Source: Sodiomyces alkalinus F11
Taxonomy: Eukaryota; Ascomycota; Sordariomycetes; Glomerellales; Plectosphaerellaceae
Assembly: GCF_003711515.1 (NCBI RefSeq)
Contig: NW_021167084.1
Coordinates: 848,621-912,620, forward strand
DNA length: 64,000 nucleotides
Reading direction: 5' to 3'
The notes under the pieces were generated by a model. It ran no database searches. It was not told where the DNA came from and worked only from the letters and a program-made list of their open reading frames with translations. Below, one piece after another: positions 46,101 through 55,974 of the stretch. A program made the position numbers and the translations under genes. Position 1 is the stretch's first letter, and each line of letters starts with the position of its first letter.

Positions 46101-47485
46101 TAGTCGGTACACACTAATTTCGAGTAAGACTAAAAATACCCCACCACCACATCACTACTACTATCTTCGAAGTCCTCTACACATCGTATTCCTTAGTAAA
46201 GTTAGTAGTATGTATATAATCTAGGTATAGGAAAAGCAGCTCTCTCGAATAGTATAATTAGTATTTTATATACCACCCTCTGCTTTAAATCATAGCATTA
46301 ATCCTACGCGGTATACTAGCTATTAGCCTTTAGATAAGCTCTTATTCGAACTCCTCCCACACTATAACCGCGGTGCATATAAGTAATTCCCACGATTCGA
46401 TATTCTTTCTTATATCCCCGAGGTTCGGTTCCTTCTTATAAATACGCTCCTTTATTAATTTCCATAGGTTTTCTATAGGGTTAAGGTTAGGGGAGTATAC
46501 CGGCTAGTCCACGATTTCGACCCCGTTTTCTCGAGCCTATAGGCGTAACTATTTTTACACTACGCGCGCTATATGCGTAAAGGCGTTATCCTAGGTGAAG
46601 ATCTTACCAGGATCGTAGATAATTAGAAGCTAGTCTTAAAGGCACTATAAAATAACCTAACCTATAACCCCCCCGCGCGGCGATTCGGGGTTACCGTGAA
46701 GCTCGTATAACGACGTGCGCACGCTATACGAAATCGCGCCCTAGAATATCTAGGAGTGTCTTATTAGCTTAAGCCGTGGCTATACGTTCTAGGGGAGTAA
46801 ATATTCGCCCTAGTAAAACGTTAGTATAAAGTTCTAAAGCCGGGATAATAGCCTACTTTTCCGTAGAAAACCTAACTCTGCCTTATACCCTGCCCACGCC
46901 CGATAATACTCTTATCAGAGAAGATAACGCGTTTCCAGAAATTAAGGCCTTTACCTGCGTATACTCTAGTAAAAACAAGCCTCTCTTTCGCGTGCTCTTC
47001 TATTAGTTCTAGTCGTTAAAGCGCGCGGTAATACTAGATACCTCTACGGATAAGCTCCCTCTTAATTATCTCTATGGAATAGGTAAGGCGCGCCTAGGCC
47101 TTAAGTTCCCTACACAAAATAAAAGGGTTTTACCTAATAAATCGAAAGAGGTATCTTATATCGCGATTAGTAAGGCAGCGTAGCCGGCTAGGCCGTGGGA
47201 GTGACCTAGTTAATTTCTACTCTTAGTATCGCTTATATATCCTATTGATAGACCCTAGAGATACGCCTATCCTGCGCGCGACCTCGCGATACGTTAGCCC
47301 TATTTCGACTAAGGATATAATCCTCGTTCGTTTATACGGCGAATAATACTATTTAGGGGTCTATGGCTATTAAACTAGTATTGTTACGGCTGTTTGAAGA
47401 TAGAGGATTATAGTAGGAATAACGTGTTTGAACGCGTTGAGGGTGAAAATGTGGGTTTTGACTCGAAATTAGTGTGGGGCCACTG
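46101..47485 (-). mobile_element. Tc1/mariner transposon, 1,385 bp, nested in the MULE
   Basis: Terminal inverted repeats match at 20 of 25 bases: TAGTCGGTACACACTAATTT on the left and CAGTGGCCCCACACTAATTT on the right (minus strand), both continuing CGAGT. One minus-strand transposase fills the interior. A TA flanks each side. The size is normal for a single-gene Tc1/mariner element. Confidence 0.85.
46290..47390 (-). pseudogene. Tc1-like transposase (DDE), broken
   Basis: The protein would cut and paste the element at TA sites. On the minus strand the N-terminal helix-turn-helix reads RIISLVEIGLTYREVARRIG at about 47270-47330. The catalytic core reads VIFSDKS.IGRGQG near 46900 (first Asp), FT.DNAFTHIAR near 46590 (second Asp, with TAG for the Gln before it) and DWPVYSPNLNPIENLW near 46480 (final Glu). 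All three acidic residues can be read, but several TAG/TAA codons interrupt the frame. Confidence 0.8.
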
Positions 47486-47487
47486 TA
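47486..47487. repeat. TA target duplication of the mariner copy, right
   Basis: TA directly after the right terminal repeat, before MULE sequence resumes. Confidence 0.6.
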
Positions 47488-49110
47488 CCCTTAAACGTTA
47501 TCGTTAATAGAGCTATAGGCGCCGTTAAAGGTAGTAGGAGTGCCTCGCGGCGCTCTTCGGCTACCGCTATCTTAAAGCTAGATAGGGCCTTTTTTATACT
47601 AGTCTTACTATAGCCCTTTTTAAAACTTAAACCGGATATCGTAACTATACCTTTTAAGTATTCTTTTACACGTATAATCACCGGATTAAAGGGACTAATT
47701 ACCTTAGATCTAGGCGTCGCCGTAATCGTCTCCCTATAATTCTACTACTAGAGACGATTAATTAAATTAAGGGTTAACGGCTCCTTACTACGTAGATAGC
47801 TAATAAGTAGTATATAGCGATAAGGCAGGCCTAAATAGCGTAAGATAGTATAGGGTTCGTATAGCTTTTTTAGTTAAACTAGTAGCTTACCCTTAGCTTC
47901 CTTAGTTATAGTTACTATCTCGAGCTAGATCTTTTACAGAGCTTAGGGCACGATCTTTTACCTAATAAGGCTAAAGAGAACTCCTCTTATAGAAAACTAT
48001 ACCTTATTTATTCTTAGAGACCTCTTAATTAGAAGCTCTCGCCTCTAGGTATCCTAGTAAAGGCATAACTTACGGAAAACTATCGCTAGGTCGTTAGAGG
48101 AGTTATAGAGGAATAACTTAAGGCTGGTATATAACGCCTTAGTAATAGAAGTCGTGGAGTTACTAAAGTAAGGGTTACGATTTACCTAGTAACGAATAAT
48201 CTTTTCCTTAAATAGTTTAATCTAGGTTTTTATATAGTAGTTAATTATAGGGGCTAGGTGCTTACTATCACGTTAAAAGTCCTGGAGTTATTTTATAAAT
48301 ATATCCTCCGAACTACTTATAACTAAAGAGTTCTAATCCTCAAGAAAAGCAGTAAAGGTCGGGTAGCGCTTAATCTTATTATTAACCTTTATTAGCTTAG
48401 GAAAATACTGCTTATACTTAGTAAGCACGTTTATATTAATATGCTAAAGGTATAGAATATAGAGAAGAAGCTCTAGCTTTTAGTGGCTATCTAGGGTATT
48501 TATTAAAGCTAATTCCCGGTCGGAAATAAAGTAACGCGGGAAAGGGAGTCCTTCTCTAAAGTATTTAACTAAATAGTTAAACGCCTACGAGTATTAAGCC
48601 TCTTTCTCGCCGTTAAGAAAGACGTAGGTAACCTAGAACGCTTTACGTAAAGGCGAGATACCGTAAATACTAAGTAAAGGTATATTAAACCGATTAGTCT
48701 TATAGGTATAGTTAAATAGTATTATATCGGGAGACTCTCGGAGTAGCTCTCTAATAGACTCAGGCGTAATAAATAGATACTTTACTCGGTCTAGGTTATC
48801 CTTAAGATCGCGGTAGAAGTACTTAGTACCGTTATCTAATTACTATAAAGTAGTAGTAGTTAGTAGGTAATTAGATATAAAGGGAGTGTATACTTACCTC
48901 GTAAAGCTACTAGATAGGAGTACGGCCAGCGAGTTCTTCACGCCGGTATTAAGCGAGTAAGTTAAGGATATCTTAATAAAAGATCTCCTAGAGTAGCTCC
49001 GCTTCTCCTACTTTAGGATTTAGAGCTTTATTATAATCTAATAAGGCCGAATACCGCTATTCTATATAGTAATAATCTTATCCTTACATGTTATAATCTA
49101 GGATATTCGA
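47488..49110 (-). pseudogene. MULE transposase, broken
   Basis: Minus-strand transposase of the 4.1-kb element. A segment at about 48692-48717 reads FNYTYKTN, the MULE D.TYKTN motif with Asp changed to Asn (TTTGAC to TTTAAC). It is followed by FNIPLLSIYGISPL and FLNGEKE. Near 48504-48522 comes DRELAL with its Asp kept. A short open piece at 47488-47681 is part of the downstream region. The gene would continue at 45827-46098 on the far side of the mariner copy. The gene cannot give a working enzyme. Confidence 0.75.
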
Positions 49111-49599
49111 AAAGATAAAAAGAAGGAAGCCGTAAGGAAGCCATGGTTATAAGTAAAGGATTAACTACTATTAATAGGCTAGATAACCCACCGCCTATCT
49201 TTTCCCTTAATCGATATGCGGAAGGGGTAGTTAGTTATCTAGGAGCTTATTTTACAGCGCTTACTTTTATAGGTATTAGAGACGTTAACGGGCTATAAGG
49301 CTCTGCCCTTCCCGTAACGATATATTACACGCACGGCTTCACCCCTATAAGGATACTATTCGGTAATAATAAGGCTATATCCATAGGAGAAGGCGTAAGA
49401 ACGGATTACCGTATCTACCTCTTACCTAGATATAAAAACTAGGTCCGAGGGGGGAGGGGGGCTATAAGGGCGTTTATCAGGATCCGTATCCATCGTTAAA
49501 ACGGCGGCGTTAATAAAGGCGTTAATAGAAGGGAGGTTAATAGGTAGTAAGGTAAGTAAGGTAAGTAGGTAAGGTAGAGGGAGGTATAACGTAATTAGG

Positions 49600-49761
49600 C
49601 TATTATTACGAATTAAGAGCTACGTATAAAATATCACTACTTATACCTGCGTAGGCGAGACCCCGGTATTAGTAGGCAGTTTATATATAAAGGAACTTGC
49701 CTCTATATATACATATTTTGCCTGCTGTATATCCAAAGGTGCCTGCTATTTATACGCTCCC
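49600..49761 (-). repeat. MULE terminal inverted repeat, right
   Basis: 162-bp inverted partner of 45665-45826, ending CGCTCCC before the TACTTATA duplication. Confidence 0.9.
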
Positions 49762-49769
49762 TACTTATA
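49762..49769. repeat. 8-bp target duplication TACTTATA of the MULE, right
   Basis: Exact repeat of 45657-45664. Confidence 0.9.
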
Positions 49770-49877
49770 AGGGCAGGAAGCCCCGAGAACTATATAAACG
49801 CTTCTCTAAAAGATAAAGGTTTCCTACTACTTTACCGTAGCTAGGTTCTACCCCTGTTTTCGAAGCCTGTATATAAA

Positions 49878-50105
49878 CTATCTATACAGGACGGAATTAA
49901 ACGCTCCCTTTATATCGTTAGTTATAGTAATAACCGGCTTCCCTTTTACTAGCCATAACTTAACCTTATATATAAGGACTACCGCGAGGTCGATTATCGA
50001 CCTTCCCGGCAGGGCTCCGATATACCAGGGGTTAAGTATACCGACGATTATAGCTCTATAAGCCGTCCTCCTTACTATAATACGTTCTAGGCCTTTACCT
50101 AGCAC
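49878..50105 (-). pseudogene. LINE-C reverse transcriptase fragment
   Basis: A 75-codon stretch of LINE-C still open. It reads LGKGLERIIVRRTAYRAIIV, then YIGALPGRS and ITNDIKGAFNSVLYR. DIKGAF is reverse-transcriptase motif A with its Asp kept, and the upstream part fits the fingers region of LINE enzymes. It is not a gene in its own right: the frame is closed by RIP-type stops on both sides and the rest of the enzyme lies beyond the MULE at 45656 and below. Confidence 0.8.
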
Positions 50106-51215
50106 GCTAAGCAGTTAGATAGGCCTATAGCTAGCCATAGTTCCGGTATCTTTCCCTAGTTTATCGATTATTACTATATCCCCTTATCTAAAGGGTCACG
50201 GGTAGTATTCTATAAGCTTATAGGCTTCGAAGAGTTCCGTGACTTCTTCTTTAACCTCTGGCTATACTAGTTATAGTAGGAGCGGTATACTAATATTATC
50301 TTTACCCGGCGCTATCGTGTTAATGTTAATCGTGTAGTGTCTAGCCTTATCCCTTAGGATAAGCGAGTTTATTAGTATACGCCGGCTAGGGGGTTCTACC
50401 GGGTAATTCCAGGGGTCCTTTATATCCGGTATATTCGGCTTCCTCGAAACCTTTATTCTTCGTAGTAGCTCGCCCTTTTAGGCGTCCTTAAAATACCCTT
50501 AACCGTTATAGAAAATCGGGGGCATTAAGAGTCTATCCCTAAGCTTATACTACCCTATAGTCTTATATAGCTCTTCCGCGCTCTTTACCTCTTCGATCCT
50601 CTTATTCTAGTAGTCACTACTAACCTATTATATAGTCTTATAAAAGGCGTCGCGTGCCTCGGTGTTATCGGGGTCTTTAATATCTACGGCGAACGGCGTT
50701 ATTATAGGCTAGTCTATATTCGTCGTTTTACTAAGGCTTTCTATTACTAGCTAGTCCTTAGCACCTTATCCCGAACCGGCAAAGGGGGCCTTACTATAAT
50801 ATCGATTAGCTACTACGCTTACTAGTCGATTACGTTTAGGTCCTTATTCGGGGGTTATATAAGGAGTCGAAGGTTATTAGCTACCTCTCTCCATATCGCG
50901 GCCTTCTTCTCTTTATCCTTAGGGAGCTTAAAGTGGTTAGGCCTAGTAGAGGTATTCGCCAGGACGATATACGCGGTGCCTATTATCCCCGATAGGGGGT
51001 AATAGTAGGCCGGGGCTCCGGCCTCTAATACTACGCCGATCTTTATAAGGGGTACTAAGGAAAATACTAAGTTAATAACGGTATAGGTTCCGCCTCTACT
51101 ATAAGTAACCTCCCTAGGTATATTATAGAGTATTAGCCCGTAAAGGTATATCTATTCCGTAATCTTATCTCCTTTACCGGTAATCTAGGTAACCCTCGGT
51201 TCCTAGTCCTTATAC

Positions 51216-51233
51216 CGGGTATTAAAGTCCCCT
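51216..51233 (-). other. LINE-C endonuclease motif GDFNTR
   Basis: The minus strand reads GGGGACTTTAATACCCGG, coding GDFNTR, an APE-type endonuclease motif (usually SGDFN). It places the endonuclease upstream of the reverse transcriptase, as in Tad1/Jockey-type elements. Confidence 0.6.
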
Positions 51234-51339
51234 CTGATAGTGATATTCGCTAGGGGTATTTACTAGACGTGCTTAAGGTTATCCTAAGTATCTTCCTCTG
51301 GTAATAGTCCTTAGTAAAGGTTAAGGAAGTGTAGACTAT

Positions 51340-51342
51340 TAA
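51340..51342. repeat. TAA target duplication of the PIF-like MITE, left
   Basis: TAA before the left terminus; matching TAA at 52037-52039. Confidence 0.6.
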
Positions 51343-52036
51343 GGCCCCATTCGATAATCTTACCTAGTTAGTGAAATTTCACCACGATTTTTATAACAGT
51401 AATAACGCTGCTAAGACGCTATTTTAACGCCGTCGCTTAGCCTCGATGTATCTTTTTATGCAGGAATAAGGGAGTTATATCGGGGAAATACTAAGCCGAT
51501 CCGCGATGCCGGGTCGGGTTTTTCGTATATAAGAAGACACCATTTTTTGCTGGTGTAGAATATTGTGAAGATTACTACGTATATCGATATCGCGGCCCTG
51601 GGTTCTATTAGTATGGAGGATATCATAGAAGGGTCACTTAGTGATATACCTAATAGTTCTCTTAAGTAGCGATAGTATCGTTATTTAAGCGGCGATAGTA
51701 ACGTTATTCGAGCGGCGATAGTATCGTTAGCCTTATTACTACCGTGAGGTAGACCCTATTTTGGTGAAAAAAGTTACTAAGTTAGTAGCGTGTTTTTGCT
51801 TCACTAAACTCTCCTATACAAAATCCCACTAACTTGGTGAAATCTACGAGCTGACAGGCCCCTGCTTAGCGTGGTACCTGGATGACAGGGAGATGATAGA
51901 GGAATGCATAAAAAATGCAGTTACACTGAAAATATCATACAAAAGGGGTTCTTATACCATCGGTGGGTCATAAGTTATGCATTTTTTCGCTAACTTAGTG
52001 GGATTTACTAAGTTAGTGAGATTGTCGAACGGGGCC
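51343..52036. mobile_element. 694-bp MITE, PIF/Harbinger-like
   Basis: Ends are inverted: GGCCCCATTCGATAATCTTA on the left, GGCCCCGTTCGACAATCTCA on the right (minus strand). Both continue into a CTAACTTAGTG-type motif. A 3-bp TAA duplication is typical for PIF/Harbinger (TWA). The CTAACTTAGTGGGATTT motif recurs inside in both directions (near 51775, 51825 and 51995). There is no coding capacity. The right half keeps many CpA/TpG (for example CTGACAGG and GGATGACAGGG), unlike the surrounding LINE-C. Confidence 0.7.
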
Positions 52037-52039
52037 TAA
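52037..52039. repeat. TAA target duplication of the PIF-like MITE, right
   Basis: TAA directly after the right terminus, before LINE-C resumes. Confidence 0.6.
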
Positions 52040-54440
52040 CCCGGACTAGGAGTAGGTCCTTAGATCCGGGTATTAGTGATTATAGTTACTATAAGTTAAG
52101 GTCGGCCCTTACGTAGGTAACTACCCTCGGCTTATCCCCTGGCTCCGGCTATAACCGGATTAGGGTAAACTTTTTATAGCCGAGTAGGTTAGGTAGGGTA
52201 TAAAGTTTTATCTCTCCCTTTAACGGCTCTTAATATATTAGTACGTCTAGTTTTCGTTCCTAGGCGATAGCTAGCGTTACTTTTAGTAGGCTACGGTTCT
52301 TATCTATATTCTATTAAATATAGGTAAGATCCTTCCGGGATTCGGGCCCCTAATAGCCCCGCCACCTACTACTAGGGGTTATTAGACTTCCGTCTATTAG
52401 CTAGCGTAAAGCCCCCGTATAATAACTTTAATCGAAACGATTCTAGTTAAACCGATTCTAGTTAAGCCCCGGTTTCCGGTTAGGTATTAGCTTATCTTAG
52501 CCACGCTCATAGTATTATAGGCTTTTTCGCCTATATTAATTACGAGGGCGTCGGCGTTCTATTATCCTAAGTCCTTTTAGGGGTTCTAGGTTAGTAGGTA
52601 TTAGACCTAGCGGAGTCGACTTTTATCTCGACTCTATTCTAGGTCTCCTTACTATTTACTAGCGTTAGTATTATTACCGGCGTCGGAGATAGTTACCCCG
52701 CTCCCGGTAATACCGGGGTCGGTAGTATCGGTGGCTTCTACGCCCTTAATTACCTCTAGATTCCGTAGTTTCGTATAAAGCGCTTATACCCTTTACCCGT
52801 ATCTTACTAAGTTCGGTCTTTATAAGAGGAATAATCTTACCTTTTACCCTCCTCGGTCTTACTAAGTATTTATTATCGTCCGCGGTATAGGGTCTATAAT
52901 AGTTAATATATCGTACTATATAGTCCGTTAATAAGGAACTATATGCTTTATATCTCGTTTTACCGTTATAGGTATATTAGGGGTGATATCCTTAGTATTT
53001 ATCGTACTAGGCTACTTTCTTTTTAGCGTCTCTGGGTTTCGCTAGTAAGAATATCTTAAATAATCGGAACCGTCTTTTTAGTACCGTCTAGAATAAGATA
53101 TACTAGCTAGATAGGCCTTAGTTATTCGTATTACCGCGCTTCGATACACGGACTAGCTTTAGCCTAGTTTATTTTAAGGCTTTTTCCTTAATAAGGACCT
53201 CCATGACCTCTTAGTCGTTAATAAAATCGACGACCTTATAGACTATAAAGGTATACTAAATCTCTGCCCCCTAAATATAGAGAGCCCCCGTGGCGGACCG
53301 GATTTCTTCCTCGGCTTTAAGGATCTTTATCCTAGCCTAGGAATTCTTCGGGTATATCGCCGCCCCGGTACGGGTTCGCTCCACTATAATAATATCTTAA
53401 TTATCTACCTTACCGGTTTCTAAAACCACACGGCGGATAATCGTTATAGCCTCTTATCGCTTTAGCTATAGTATAGTCTCTGCTAGGAAATAAAGGAAAA
53501 CCCTATTATCTTTCTTCTTAGGGGGATCTTTCCCTTATAGGCATTATTCCGGAAGGGTCGGCGCGGCGTTATTCTTCTGCTTCTTCGTTATAATAATAGT
53601 CTAATCCTGTTATCGGGGGATACCGGTCTACTATCCTACGGCCGGTAGGACTTTTAGTAGTCCTATAGGCTTCGTGGGTATATTAGCGGGTATAAGGCTA
53701 GGATTAGTTAGACCGGACGGTATTATACCGGGCGGCTAGGGTTAGGAGTTACCTCCCGGCGCTCTAAGCGGGTCTAGACCGGTTATTAGGACTAGGACCC
53801 TTATCTTAATTAGACTAATAAATTCGTTACTGCTATCCTATAAGACCGGCGTTAGCTCTAGGCGTATCCCTCGCTTTAGATATACCGTGTTCGATAGCCT
53901 AGATTAGGATATCGATAGCGCGGGCTTTCTACTATAGGGATTAAATAAGGTCTTCTATTATCTATTATAGTTATTTTCGGGCTTTTACGGTAAAGGACTT
54001 ATTATTCGAGGTCTTATCGTTCGGGGCCGACGTATTTATCGGTATAGCGGCACCCTTATTCTAGGCTACGGCCTAGGCTAGGGTCCTATTAGTTAGCGGG
54101 GGAGGCCCTTAGGCCTTCTTCCGTTAAGGTATAATAGGTCCGGGTAAAAAGATTTTTTAAAGGTCCTTAAGATATAGGTAGTATTACAGGAGTCCTTCTA
54201 AGGCTCCTGCAGGACTACGCGCCATGCCCGCCTAGCTATACCCAGTGCCGCTAGGTAGAACAGGGAGTTATCTATCTAATAATACCCGTTTCGTCCGTTT
54301 TAGCCGCGATACGCCGGTTTATACTAAGCCCGAAGGCCAGGGTAATTCCTACAAGTAGGCCGGCTATTACAGCTTTTAGTGTATTAACCCCACCCGCACT
54401 AATAATAGTGGGGGAGCTATCGTGAGTTAAAGGAAGGATG

Positions 54441-55782
54441 AGTTTAAACTATAATCCGCTTATTATCTCCTAGTTTAGGTAAGTCCGCTACGCGGCGGTA
54501 AGGCGATACTATATTTACACCTTTATTCTGCTAAAGGTAATAATATTCGTGTTATTAGTAAAACCTACTATCATTATTTTAGGGATCCTTTTTAATTCCT
54601 TATAAAGGGTAGAGATATAGAGGATAAAGGGGATAGGAGAGATCGGGGAGCCTTATAGTCTACCCCCGTAGAGGTACCACGGGGGGGCCGTTTCGTTATT
54701 AAGTAGTAGTTAGGCTATACGGTCTTAGAGTAAGCTACTAAGTAGGGTAATAAGCTATTAGGGGAAGCCTTTTCTTTAAAATACCTTAAGGAGGTAAGAG
54801 TAAGGGATAGTATTAAACGCCCCTTTTATATATAGCTAAAGTATTAAAATAGTGCCGCTATAGGCCTAGCTTACCTTTATAGCCTTTATAACTCTTTATA
54901 CTATTATCTTTATACTTCGCCCGGTTCGGTTACTTATTTATCCTTTTAAGAGGAGCTAATACTCCTCCACTATAAATAATAATGATATAGTTTACTAATA
55001 TTCCCTTAAGGACCTTACTTATTATACTAAGGAGTAGTATTAGTCGCTATCCTTTTACTATCTTATAGTCGGCTAATAGCTAACCTCCTTCTTAAGGACT
55101 ATTATACTAATATAGCGGCACCTTTTCGGGTAATAGCCTACATTAAGGTATACTATAAATATAGCACTTAGTCTTTAGTATAAGGGGGGTCTATATACTT
55201 TTAGGAGCCTTACTAAAAGCCTATTAGGTCCTAGTACTATTTAAGGCTTAGTTTTCTTAAGGCGCCCCTATATATCCGCTACGGTAATATTACGGCGGAT
55301 ATCCTATCCGGGGGAAAACTCCGCGCCTAAAGGCCTACGGGCGGTAAAGAGGGGGGGGGGGAAAGAACTTCCTGTTAAGGACTTCGGCTTTCTCCGCGTA
55401 TATAGTAGCTAGGTTATTATTATTATCCCGGTATAGTAGCGGTATCGATAAGCGGTCCGGTAGTACTCCCCCCTTAATTTATACCTATTTTTATAATCGC
55501 TAAAGGAGGTTATCGTTCTTCCTAGTTAAGTAAAGTAGGGTGCTATTAGTATAATCGCTTCGTTACTACCACGGCTTTATCTTAGCACCTCTTTGCTTCC
55601 TAGAACTTATCCTATCGGTTCCTAGACTTCCTGGATATATATTTACGGTAAAGGCGCCTTATTTCCTAGGGAAGAGTAATTAGCTCCGCGTTCTACTAAA
55701 GGGTAAGTAAGAGTCCGGGGGTATTAGTATAGCGCCGCGGTGCTACCCTATTAGCTAAGGCCGTAAGGTTATCGATTAGGGT
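54441..55782 (-). mobile_element. LINE-A5 fragment (reverse transcriptase and endonuclease part)
   Basis: Collinear with LINE-A3 from about 25480 to 26800, sharing the GTTTAAACTATAATCCGC-type start, the CACGGGGGGGC loop region and a C/G homopolymer near 55350. Motif C reads FTNN. Both ends are cut: LINE-C abuts on the left and the LTR of C3 begins at 55783 on the right. No tail or 5' end is present. Confidence 0.75.
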
Positions 55783-55974
55783 TGTTAGATGCCACTATAC
55801 ACTTATCGGGGTGTGACTTACGCTATTTATGTACTCGGATAGAGTACTTCCGACCGATGTATCCATATCGATTTCCCCTCCTTTTACCTTATAGTTAGAT
55901 ATTCCCGCAGAGTATCTTTTACTCTTCTTTAATGCACATATATATCTTTTACATACCTTATTTATATGCTAACA
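55783..55974 (+). repeat. 5' LTR of Copia C3
   Basis: 192 bp, TGTTAGATGCCAC to TGCTAACA, aligned with the C1 LTR and more distantly with the C2 LTRs. The primer site GTTATAAGCCC follows at 55975-55985. Confidence 0.8.

Larger units (their letters stand above)
45665..49761 (-). mobile_element. Mutator-like DNA transposon (MULE), 4,097 bp
   Basis: Long terminal inverted repeats of 162 bp (45665-45826 and 49600-49761) begin GGGAGCGTATAAATAGCAGG and are alignable throughout, including a CCGGGGTCTCGCC segment. An 8-bp duplication flanks the element. Inside is a broken minus-strand MULE transposase, itself split by a Tc1/mariner copy at 46101-47485. The host is the LINE-C reverse transcriptase. 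The termini keep CpA while the interior is RIP-mutated. Confidence 0.9.
43190..54440 (-). mobile_element. LINE-C, non-LTR retrotransposon with three nested DNA transposons
   Basis: Once the three insertions (439, 4,097 and 694 bp plus duplications) are set aside, about 6.0 kb of minus-strand LINE remains. From the 5' end near 54440 it shows a CpA-retaining leader (54200-54440), an ORF1 region (about 52800-54000), and an endonuclease with GDFNTR at about 51216-51233. A reverse transcriptase follows, with DIKGAF near 49890 and GYADNS at about 45530-45545; its second catalytic Asp has become Asn. The C-terminal part reaches about 43200. The MULE splits the reverse transcriptase between motif A and the GLPQGS-type loop. 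Confidence 0.75.

Noticed and set aside
47469..47681. Independent small gene on the minus strand
   Set aside because: It begins in the MULE transposase remnant and runs into the mariner terminus; it is open only by chance.
43190..54440. Centromere core or telomere
   Set aside because: No telomere repeat (TTAGGG) array was seen, and the region is an orderly nest of identifiable elements rather than uniformly AT-rich DNA. Centromeric or pericentromeric location cannot be excluded.
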